The position numbers and the translations under genes are program-made. The notes beneath the pieces are model-generated. The model was not told the DNA's origin. It ran no database searches and was given only the letters and a program-made list of their open reading frames with translations. 64,000 nt of DNA from JAICJC01 sp963709425 (lineage in GTDB: Bacteria; Actinomycetota; Thermoleophilia; Gaiellales; JAICJC01), in the NCBI GenBank assembly GCA_963709425.1, contig CAVPWG010000004.1, positions 186,001-250,000 on the forward strand, given 5' to 3'. Below, piece by piece: positions 23,453 through 30,779 of the stretch (its first letter is position 1; each line of letters starts with the position of its first letter).

Positions 23453-23514
23453 CCTGCGCCGGCGGACGGCGGCGGGAACCGGCCGGGTGCGGTGCTCGAG
23501 GGCGACGGTGGCGG

Positions 23515-24486
23515 CTATGACAGGCCTCCCCCGCCGTAGTGCACCCACCGCTTCGATGTGAGCAGGAGCACGGCGGTGCAGATCATGATCGCGACGAACA
23601 TCACCCACGCCATCGCGGCGGCGTACCCCATGTGGAAGTAGCGGAAGGCCTGCTCGTAGAGCCAGATGCCGTAGAAGAGCAGGGAGTTCTGCGGATCGCC
23701 GAGATCGTGGTTCCCGCTGGCCGGCCCGCTCGCGATGTAGGCCTGGTCGAAGTACTGGAACCCGTCGATGACCCCGATGATCACGCTGAAGAAGATCACC
23801 GGCGTCAGCATCGGCAAGGTGACGTGGCGAAACCGCTGCCAGGCGTTCGCGCCCTCGATGGCGATCGCCTCGTAGAGCTGCTTGGGGATGTTGAGGAGCC
23901 CGGCCATGTAGAGCACGATCGCGTCCCCAACCCCCCAGATGCCGACGAAGAGCAGCGCCGGCTTGGCCCACTGCGGGTCGCCGAACCAGAGCGGCGGGCT
24001 CACGCCCGGGACCGCGTCGAGCAGCTGGTTGAACGGCCCGATCGGGTTCAGGAGGTACACGAACACCAGGGCCGCGCCGACCCGCGGTGCGACCGACGGC
24101 ATGAAGAAGAGCGTCCGGTAGACGTTCGTCCCCCGTCGCGGGCGGGTGAGGATCATCGCCGTGACCATCGCCGTTGCGATCCGAAGCGGGACGCCGAAGG
24201 CGATGATCCAGAGCGTGTTCTTGACGCCGGTCCAGTAGTACGGATCCTGGGCGCCCCCGATCCCGAACATGAACTTGTAGTTGTCGAGCCCGATCCACTT
24301 GGGCGACGAGATGATGTCGTAGTGCGTGAACGAGTAGTAGAGGCTGAGCGCCATCGGGAGCAGCTGGAACGCCAGAAACCCGATGATCCAGGGCGACAGC
24401 AGGAGGGCGACGAAGGCGTACTTCCGCAGCGCTGAGCGCCGCCGCGCGCGGCGGCGCTCAGCCGGCGTTCGCCGTGGGATCGTCAC
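23515..24486 (-). CDS. Carbohydrate ABC transporter permease (MalF/UgpA-like)
   Basis: A 323-residue permease with a basic N-terminus (RRTPAERRRARRRSALRKY), six membrane helices starting at about residue 24, and the loop LYEAIAIEGANAWQRFRHVTLPML. It belongs to the CUT1 class that imports oligosaccharides or modified sugars. The basic N-terminus is encoded by a 32-base perfect palindrome (24431-24462). The gene starts 11 bases after the binding-protein stop. Confidence 0.93.
   Translation of the reverse strand: MTIPRRTPAERRRARRRSALRKYAFVALLLSPWIIGFLAFQLLPMALSLYYSFTHYDIISSPKWIGLDNYKFMFGIGGAQDPYYWTGVKNTLWIIAFGVPLRIATAMVTAMILTRPRRGTNVYRTLFFMPSVAPRVGAALVFVYLLNPIGPFNQLLDAVPGVSPPLWFGDPQWAKPALLFVGIWGVGDAIVLYMAGLLNIPKQLYEAIAIEGANAWQRFRHVTLPMLTPVIFFSVIIGVIDGFQYFDQAYIASGPASGNHDLGDPQNSLLFYGIWLYEQAFRYFHMGYAAAMAWVMFVAIMICTAVLLLTSKRWVHYGGGGLS
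24431..24462. repeat. 32-base perfect palindrome within permease 5' coding region
   Basis: GCTGAGCGCCGCCGCG is followed directly by its reverse complement, giving a 32-base perfect palindrome. It begins 25 bases into the permease gene, just after the abundant-type binding-protein gene. In RNA it would be a very stable hairpin, well placed to protect the upstream message from 3' decay and limit permease translation. Confidence 0.7.
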
Positions 24487-24497
24487 GGCGCCGGTCG

Positions 24498-25868
24498 CTA
24501 CGGAGCCTCACCCAGCTGGAGCTGGTTCTCCACGTCGCTGTCGAGCGTCGAGAGGCCGCTCTGGAGGTCGCTCACCTTCCCGGCCACCCACTTGTTGTCG
24601 AAGTCCGAGAGCAGCTTCGCGTACCCCGCTCCGCTCGGCGTGAGCGGCGGCGCGAACGACGACGACGGGTTGTTCCACACGTCGATGAACGTCCGGAACT
24701 GCGGCGGCAGGGCCAGGTCCGGCGAGGACGCCGACTCCGCGGTCGTCGGGACGTTGCCCACGGCGTTGGCCATCGGCACGAGGTAGTCCGGATCGTGCGA
24801 GAGGAACTTCACGAGCAGCCAGGCCTGATCCGGGTGCGGGGAGCCCTTCGGGATCCCCACGATGGTGCCGCCGACGCGCGCGGCGCCGTACAGGTCAGGG
24901 TTGCTGTCGGCAGCCGGGACGAATGCGGTCGCGTAGTTCAGCTCCGGGTGCTCGCGCTTGATGAACGCCGTTCGCCACTCGCCGTCGAACATCATCGCGA
25001 CCTTACCGGTCTCGAGGGCGTTCTGGGCGCTGAACTCGTCGCCGTTGTAAGTCTGGGAGAACTTCGCGATGTTGTCGTAGCCGTACCAGTCGACGAGCTG
25101 CTTCTGCCACTCCATCGCAGCGGCCCAGTTCGGGTCGGCGGCGAACTGCGGCTTCCCGGAGTCGTCGAACCACTGGGCGCCCCACATGCGGGCCAGGTCG
25201 GAGATCCCCTGCTGGCCCCAGTCCTGGAGCGGGACGAATCCGGCCACCTTGATCGACCCGTCGGGGTTTCGCTGGGTGAGCTTCTTGGCGTCGTCCATAA
25301 GCTCGGTCATCGTCTTGGGCGGCGACGTGATCCCCGCCTTCTCAAACAGGTCCTTGTTGTAGTAGAGCCCGAACGAGTCGGTGAGCGACGGCAGGGCACA
25401 CTGCTTGCCGTCGAAGTTCGTGTACGTGACGGCGGCCTTCGCGAAGTCGTCGATCGAGATGTTGTCGGCCTGCATGTATGGCGTCAAATCCTGCCACAGG
25501 CCGCTCGAGCAGTACTGGCCGACGTAGTCGGGGCCGAACGAGAGGAAGGCGTCCGGGGGATCGCCGGCGTTGATGGTCTTGATGACGATCTGCTGGTCGA
25601 ACGTGTCGGAGTCGGGATAGCCGATCGGCTTCACGGTGATCCACGGGTACTTGGCGTGGAACGTCTCGAGCGTCTGCTCGAAGATCTTCTTCTCGTCCCC
25701 TGTCCACGGGTGGCGCAGCGTGATCGTGACCGGTGTCTTGTCGAGCTTGGCCGGTCCGCTCGAGGCGCCTCCGGAGCTGTCGCTTCCGCCACATCCCGCG
25801 GCCGCGACGGTCGCCCCGAGCACAAGGAGCACTCCTCCCAACCGTCTGATGCGCGTGTGAACCTTCAT
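24498..25868 (-). CDS. Carbohydrate ABC transporter substrate-binding lipoprotein
   Basis: A 456-residue extracellular solute-binding protein of the family 1 (MalE/UgpB) type. The N-terminus carries a lipoprotein signal (RRLGGVLLVLGATVAAAGCGG) with the lipobox Cys near residue 26, followed by a Ser/Gly linker. The mature part begins VTITLRHPWTGDEKKIFEQ and includes FSFGPDYVGQY-like and KVAMMFDGEWRTAF segments. ATG 25868 overlaps the ROK regulator stop (ATGA). It captures the operon's sugar at the cell surface for the two permeases downstream. Confidence 0.93.
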   Translation of the reverse strand: MKVHTRIRRLGGVLLVLGATVAAAGCGGSDSSGGASSGPAKLDKTPVTITLRHPWTGDEKKIFEQTLETFHAKYPWITVKPIGYPDSDTFDQQIVIKTINAGDPPDAFLSFGPDYVGQYCSSGLWQDLTPYMQADNISIDDFAKAAVTYTNFDGKQCALPSLTDSFGLYYNKDLFEKAGITSPPKTMTELMDDAKKLTQRNPDGSIKVAGFVPLQDWGQQGISDLARMWGAQWFDDSGKPQFAADPNWAAAMEWQKQLVDWYGYDNIAKFSQTYNGDEFSAQNALETGKVAMMFDGEWRTAFIKREHPELNYATAFVPAADSNPDLYGAARVGGTIVGIPKGSPHPDQAWLLVKFLSHDPDYLVPMANAVGNVPTTAESASSPDLALPPQFRTFIDVWNNPSSSFAPPLTPSGAGYAKLLSDFDNKWVAGKVSDLQSGLSTLDSDVENQLQLGEAP

Positions 25869-27010
25869 GCCACGATCTCCCTTCTCTCCAGGTCGCGGGT
25901 GCGGTCGAACATCTCCTCCTGGGCGGCGCCGAGGGCAACCGACACCGCCCCGTGAAGCACCGCCTCGTCGCCGAGCTCCGTGATCGCGAGCCGCGGCCGA
26001 AACGGCGAGAGCGCCCCGAGCTCGCGGGCGACCGGCTCGAGCAAGAGGTCGCCGCCGCCGCGGGCGATCCCGCCGCCCAGGATCACAAGCTCCGGATCGA
26101 GCACGGGCGCGACCGCGGCGATCGCGAGCGCGATCCGCGCGGCCTCGGTGTCGACGGCGCGCACGGCCGCTAGCTCGCCGCGGCGGGCCGCGGCGAAGAC
26201 CGCCTTGGGCGTCCGGGCCTGCATGCCCGCCTCGCGCGCGGCACGCACGACGGCGGCGCCCGACGCCGACTCCTCGAGGAGCCCACGGCGGCGCACCGCA
26301 CGGTCGTGCGGGTCGCCCGGCCCCAGCGGCAGGTAGCCGATCTCGCCGGCCGCGCCGGCCGCGCCGCGGTGAAGCTCGCCGCCGATCACGATCCCGAGGC
26401 CGACGCCGGTGCCGATCCAGAGGAAACAGAAGTCGGCCACACCGCGCCCGGCGCCCAGCGCCCGCTCCCCGAGCGCCGCCAGGTTGACGTCGTTCTCGAA
26501 GCTCGTGCGCGTCCCGAGCTCGGCCCTGATCGCCTCCACCAGACCGGGCTTCCCCCAGCCGGGCAGGTTCGGCGCGAGGGAGAGCTGGCCGCGGGACGGG
26601 TCGAACACGCCGGGAGCACCGACGGTCGCATGGGTGACCTGGGACCAGCGCAGGCCCGCGTCCGCGGCGACATCGCGGCCGATCCGGCCGATCTGGGCCA
26701 CGAGCGTCACGGAGCTGCGGGCCCGCGTGCGCTCGTCCCGGCGGGCGACGATCCGGCCGGTGATGTCGGCCAGCGCGACCCGCACCCAGTTCCGGCCGAC
26801 GTCGATGCCGACGACCCAGGCCGACTCGGGGTTGAGCTCGTACAGCACGGCGCCGGGGCCCTTGCGGCCGCTCTCGCGGCCCACCTCGCGGACGAGCCGC
26901 GAGTCGAGCAGGCCCGTGAGCGCCTGCGACACGGTGGGCTTCGAGAGGCCGCTTCGGCGGGCGACCTCGGCACGCGACACCGAGCCCGCCGTGCGGATCA
27001 GCTCGAGCAC
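25865..27010 (-). CDS. ROK-family transcriptional regulator
   Basis: A 381-residue repressor/kinase-fold protein. The winged helix-turn-helix is at residues 1-60 (AEVARRSGLSKPTVSQALTGLLD). It is followed by the ROK domain with VVGIDVGRNWVRVALAD, the GAPGVFDP turn, the ENDVNLAALGE sugar-binding segment and GTGVGLGIVIGGEL. The zinc-binding cysteine cluster of glucokinase-type ROK proteins is missing. GTG 27010 is the only standard start in frame, though homology (SLLRAINERAV) extends further upstream. It heads the sugar operon and probably binds the AGGAAA-C-TTTCCT palindrome at 27099-27111. Confidence 0.9.
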   Translation of the reverse strand: MLELIRTAGSVSRAEVARRSGLSKPTVSQALTGLLDSRLVREVGRESGRKGPGAVLYELNPESAWVVGIDVGRNWVRVALADITGRIVARRDERTRARSSVTLVAQIGRIGRDVAADAGLRWSQVTHATVGAPGVFDPSRGQLSLAPNLPGWGKPGLVEAIRAELGTRTSFENDVNLAALGERALGAGRGVADFCFLWIGTGVGLGIVIGGELHRGAAGAAGEIGYLPLGPGDPHDRAVRRRGLLEESASGAAVVRAAREAGMQARTPKAVFAAARRGELAAVRAVDTEAARIALAIAAVAPVLDPELVILGGGIARGGGDLLLEPVARELGALSPFRPRLAITELGDEAVLHGAVSVALGAAQEEMFDRTRDLERREIVA

Positions 27011-27098
27011 GGCGCGCTCGTTGATCGCGCGTAGAAGGCTCGGCGTTCCCGGTGAGAATGCGGGCTCGATACGGACGGCCTCCCGCTGCCGTATAGTA

Positions 27099-27111
27099 AG
27101 GAAACTTTCCT
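27099..27111. promoter_or_regulatory. ROK operator, copy 1
   Basis: AGGAAA-C-TTTCCT is a perfect 6-base inverted repeat between the ROK operon and the DegT gene. TATAGT just left of it (27092-27097) could be a -10 for the plus-strand gene, and the opposite strand reads TACTAT, a -10 for the ROK operon. A bound repressor would block both. The same palindrome with a central G lies at 34156-34168. Confidence 0.8.
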
Positions 27112-27127
27112 GACAGTAGGAGACGAT

Positions 27128-27166
27128 ATGCCCGAAGGCGGACGGAAGTCAAGGGCGGCGATGTGA
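27128..27166 (+). CDS. Possible 12-residue upstream peptide (coupling ORF)
   Basis: ATG 27128 follows TAGGAGACGAT and reads MPEGGRKSRAAM before a TGA that overlaps the GTG start of the DegT aminotransferase (ATGTGA). The stronger ribosome site belongs to this mini-frame, not to the aminotransferase itself. It may exist only to deliver ribosomes to the downstream start. Confidence 0.4.
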   Translation: MPEGGRKSRAAM

Positions 27167-28416
27167 GCAAGCTCGCGATCTCAGGCGGCACGCCAGTGCG
27201 CTCGACCCCCTACCCGGACTGGCCGTCGCTCGACGAATCCGACGTCGAAGCCGTGACCGCGGTCGTACGCGGCGGGCAGGTCGGAGGGTTCCCCGAGCCG
27301 GGCCCGCGGGCGGCCGAGTTCGCGGCGGGCTTCGCCGCCTACCAGGGCGCAAGACACGGCATCGTCATGGCCAACGGCACCGTCACGATGGAGGTGGCGC
27401 TGAAGGCGCTCGGAGTCGGTTGGGGCGACGAGGTGATCATCCCGGCGCTGACGTTCGCGGCCACGCCGTATGCGGCGATGGCGGCCGGCGCGCTGCCGGT
27501 GTTCGTCGACGTCGAGCCCGAGCGCTGGACGATCGACCCCGACCTCGTCGAGGCGGCGATCACGCCCAGGACGCGGGCGATCATGCCCGTCCACCTCGGC
27601 CAGCAGATGGCGGACATGGACCGGATCGGCGACATCGCCCGCCGCCACGGTCTCTTCATCGTCGAGGACTGCGCGCACGCTCACGGCCAGCGCTGGCGCG
27701 ACCAGGGCGCCGGCACGATCGGCGACTTCGGCTCGTTCAGCCACCAGTCCACCAAGATCCTGACCGCCGGCGAGGGCGGCACCCTCACCACGCAGGACGA
27801 GCGGCTGGCCCGGCTGGCGCACTCGCTGATCGACTGCGGCCGCCCCAAGGACGCCGCCCAGCGCGAGTACACGTTCGGCGCCAACTACCGGCTCGGCGAG
27901 CTGGCCTGCGCCCTGCTCGTGAGCGGCCTGCGCCGCTTCCCGGCCCAGCAGGAGCGGCGGGCCGCGCTCGGCGAGCACTTCGAGCGCCTGGCCGCCGACC
28001 TCCCGGGCGTCACGATCAAGCGCCGCGACGCGCGGATCACGCGCTGGAGCTTCTACCGCTACATCTTCGAGATCGACCCGGACGCCTTCGCCGGCGCCAC
28101 GAACGAGCTGGTCGCCGAGGCGCTCGAAGCCGAGGGCGTCCCGGCCGAGGTGCAGTACCCGCCGATGAGCCGCTACGACCTCTTCCAGCCGTCGCTCTCG
28201 CGCCTGCCGGTCGCCGTCGAGCACGCCGACCGGCTCGACCCGGCGCGGATGAGCTTCCCGGTCGCCGAGGCCGCCGGCGAGCGCACCGCCGTCTACCTCA
28301 ACGAGAGCATCTTCCGCTCCGACGAGGCCGGCGTCCAGGACGCCGTCGAGGCGCTCGCCAAGGTGCAGCGGCTGGCCGCGGAGATCGGGCAGCGGTCAGC
28401 CAGCGGCGCCGCCTGA
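27163..28416 (+). CDS. DegT/DnrJ/EryC1/StrS family aminotransferase
   Basis: A 417-residue PLP enzyme. The N-terminal SGGTPVRSTPYPDWP, the cofactor strand VEDCAHAHG (Asp169) and the Schiff-base Lys198 in SFSHQSTKILTAGEGG are in place, as is the NYRLGELACALL motif of the dimer interface. Members transfer amino groups to keto-sugars or keto-inositols, or work in reverse on amino-sugars. It is divergent from the ROK operon with the ROK palindrome between them, so it belongs to the same regulon. This suggests the imported compound is an amino sugar or aminocyclitol. The last 21 bases overlap the convergent APC gene. Confidence 0.92.
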   Translation: MSKLAISGGTPVRSTPYPDWPSLDESDVEAVTAVVRGGQVGGFPEPGPRAAEFAAGFAAYQGARHGIVMANGTVTMEVALKALGVGWGDEVIIPALTFAATPYAAMAAGALPVFVDVEPERWTIDPDLVEAAITPRTRAIMPVHLGQQMADMDRIGDIARRHGLFIVEDCAHAHGQRWRDQGAGTIGDFGSFSHQSTKILTAGEGGTLTTQDERLARLAHSLIDCGRPKDAAQREYTFGANYRLGELACALLVSGLRRFPAQQERRAALGEHFERLAADLPGVTIKRRDARITRWSFYRYIFEIDPDAFAGATNELVAEALEAEGVPAEVQYPPMSRYDLFQPSLSRLPVAVEHADRLDPARMSFPVAEAAGERTAVYLNESIFRSDEAGVQDAVEALAKVQRLAAEIGQRSASGAA

Positions 28417-29823
28417 CATCTGGGCGAGCCCCGCACCGATGCGCTTCGCGAGGCCCGGCACAAGGAGCACGATCCCCAGGCCGACCACCAGCCAGACGCC
28501 CACCACCTGCCAGAAGTGGTCGTACGGGTAGATCTGGTCGCTCACGTTGCGCCACAGGACGTACAGCAGGAACGCGATGCCGAGCCCCGAGATGACCATC
28601 TCCCACGGCTTCTCCTGGCGGTCGAAGGCGAACAGCTTGATCGCTCCGACGTTGGTCACGATGTACGCCACGATCAGGCTGAGGACGCCGATCGTGCCGG
28701 GGTAGAAGAACGCGTTCACGACATCCGTCCCGTTCAGGCGCATCCCGATGATCGCCGCGATCGCGATCGCCATCACGACGACGAGCGCGGCCGCCGGCGC
28801 ACCCGTGCGCTGCGAGGACGTGCCCAGGCGGCTGGAGCCGAAGCCGTCGCGGCCCATCGCGTAGAGGATGCGCGAGGCGCCGGTGGCCGTGCCCAGCGAG
28901 CTGGCGAACGCGCTCACCGCGGCACCGAGGTTGATGGCGTCGCCCATCGAGGAGCCGATGTAGCTCGTCCCCAGGTCGCCGAGCGGCGACCCGGAACCGG
29001 CGAAGGCGGCCACTCCCGCGGCGTCGGTGCCGAACCCCCACGTCTGGGCGAGCATGCAGATGATGTAAAAGCAGCCCGCTGCGAGGACAGCGGTTCGGAT
29101 CGCGCGCGGGATCTCGCGCTTGGGGTTGGACGTCTCCTCACCCAGTGCCGCGGCGCCCTCGAACCCGGCGAACGAGAGGAACGCAAGCACGACGGCGAGC
29201 CCGAACGCCCCCCTCCCGACGCCCTCCGGCACGGAGAAGACGTCGCTCGAGATGTCGCCGTGACCCGGTGCGTCGCCGCCGATCAGCTTGGCGAAGATGA
29301 CGACCATGAGCACGATGATGAGCGTCACCGAGATCGCCTCCATCGAGAGCAGCGCCCGCGTCGTGATCTTGATGTCGCTGTACGCCAGGAGCCCGATGAA
29401 AACGGCGGCGACAAGCGCGATCACGACCCACTCCGGATCGTGCCAGATGCCCGTCCCGTCGAGGAACGCGCCGAAGAACAGCCCGATCTCGGAGGCCGAG
29501 GCCGCCGTGAACGCCAGGTAGGTGCCAAGCAGCGCCCAGCCGGCGAAGAACCCGGCCTGCGGGCCAAGCGTCGCGCCGCTGAAGGCATAGACCGAGCCGG
29601 CATGGGCGTAGTGCGCCGAGAGGCGTACGAACCCGTACGAGACGAGGAAGACGCCGATCGTCGCGACGATGAAGAGCAGGGGCACCGCGCGGCCGACGTT
29701 CGCCGCGACACCGACGCCGTTCAGCGCCATCGCCGCGGTCGGCGCCATGATGCCGATCGAGAGGGCGATCGTCTCCCAGAAGCGGAGCTCACGGCGAAGT
29801 CCCGGTATCTGCGGCGCACTCAT
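28396..29823 (-). CDS. APC superfamily permease
   Basis: A 475-residue membrane protein with about twelve hydrophobic segments. The first reads WETIALSIGIMAPTAAMALNG, and the conserved GFEGAAALGEET motif of amino acid transporters is in the middle (about residue 240). It overlaps the acetamidase stop/start region (29820-29823) as ATGA, so the two genes are coupled. The hydrolase and permease probably handle the same amide or amine; the permease may take up the amide or export/import the resulting amine. Confidence 0.92.
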   Translation of the reverse strand: MSAPQIPGLRRELRFWETIALSIGIMAPTAAMALNGVGVAANVGRAVPLLFIVATIGVFLVSYGFVRLSAHYAHAGSVYAFSGATLGPQAGFFAGWALLGTYLAFTAASASEIGLFFGAFLDGTGIWHDPEWVVIALVAAVFIGLLAYSDIKITTRALLSMEAISVTLIIVLMVVIFAKLIGGDAPGHGDISSDVFSVPEGVGRGAFGLAVVLAFLSFAGFEGAAALGEETSNPKREIPRAIRTAVLAAGCFYIICMLAQTWGFGTDAAGVAAFAGSGSPLGDLGTSYIGSSMGDAINLGAAVSAFASSLGTATGASRILYAMGRDGFGSSRLGTSSQRTGAPAAALVVVMAIAIAAIIGMRLNGTDVVNAFFYPGTIGVLSLIVAYIVTNVGAIKLFAFDRQEKPWEMVISGLGIAFLLYVLWRNVSDQIYPYDHFWQVVGVWLVVGLGIVLLVPGLAKRIGAGLAQMSGGAAG

Positions 29824-30770
29824 GAGCGACCTCCCATGATCGTCTCGGGCAAGAACATCCCCACCACCCAGTTCGGGACGTCGACCACCTCGTGGATCCG
29901 CAGGTCGCAGGCGACCGAGCAGAGCGCGTAGGCCTCCTCCCGGTCGAGCCCGTACCGCGAGCCGAGATGGCCGATCATGGCCCGCGTCGCCTCGCGGGCG
30001 GCCTCCATGAGGTCGGGGCCGACGCCGGTCGTCGCATGGTGCGATCCGGCCTCCGTGCGGGCCAGGTCACCCCCGGCGACGTGGTACTGCGGCGCCGAGA
30101 TCGTCATGTCCCGCCGCACCGCCAGCCGAACGACGATGTCCATGGGCGCCTCCACCGCCGTGCCGCACACCTCGCCGTCGCCCATCGCGGCGTGCGTGTC
30201 GCCCACCGAGAAGAGCGCACCCTCGACGCCGACCGGCAAGAAAAGCGTCGTACCGACGCGCAGGTGCTTCACGTCCATGTTCCCGCCCCAGACCGAGGGC
30301 GGGACGACGGAGTGCTCGCCGGGCTCGGGAGGCGCGACCCCGATCGTGCCGGGGAACGGCTCGAACGGCAGCGCGATGCCCTCGGCAAACGCGACCCGGT
30401 GCGCGTCCTCCTCGACCTTCGAGATCCGAAGCCACGGATCGGGAAACTCCTCGGCGAGGAGCCCGAACCCGGGGATGATCGCCGTCCATCCCCAGTCGCG
30501 CGGGCGCAGCTCGAGGATCTCGACGGCCAGGGTGTCGCCGGGCCGGGCGCCCTTCACGAACACCGGCCCCGACACGGGGTTCACGTGCGAGAAGTCGAGC
30601 GCCGCGACCGCGTCGACGCCGGACTCCGGCGTGATCTGCTCGTCCCCGGCGTCGCGGACGTGCAGCTCGACGTCGTCGCCGGACTCGACCTCGATCTCCG
30701 GGGCGATCGAGTTGTCCCACACGTAGTTGAACGCGTCGGCGCGCACGTCGTGAAGCGTGTGACCTGCCAT
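29820..30770 (-). CDS. Acetamidase/formamidase family protein
   Basis: A 316-residue hydrolase of the FmdA_AmdA family. It contains DFSHVNPVSGPVFVKGARPGDTLAVEILE, WGWTAIIPGFGLL, the metal/substrate region PFEPFPGTIGVAPPEPGEHSVVPP...GGNMDVKHLRVG, and GDTHAAMGDGEVCGTAVEAPMD. These enzymes release ammonia from short amides. ATG 30770 is preferred; a GTG codon lies directly before it. The gene follows the KAP NTPase by 9 bases and precedes an APC permease with a 4-base overlap. Confidence 0.92.
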   Translation of the reverse strand: MAGHTLHDVRADAFNYVWDNSIAPEIEVESGDDVELHVRDAGDEQITPESGVDAVAALDFSHVNPVSGPVFVKGARPGDTLAVEILELRPRDWGWTAIIPGFGLLAEEFPDPWLRISKVEEDAHRVAFAEGIALPFEPFPGTIGVAPPEPGEHSVVPPSVWGGNMDVKHLRVGTTLFLPVGVEGALFSVGDTHAAMGDGEVCGTAVEAPMDIVVRLAVRRDMTISAPQYHVAGGDLARTEAGSHHATTGVGPDLMEAAREATRAMIGHLGSRYGLDREEAYALCSVACDLRIHEVVDVPNWVVGMFLPETIMGGRS

Positions 30771-30779
30771 CACAACCCC

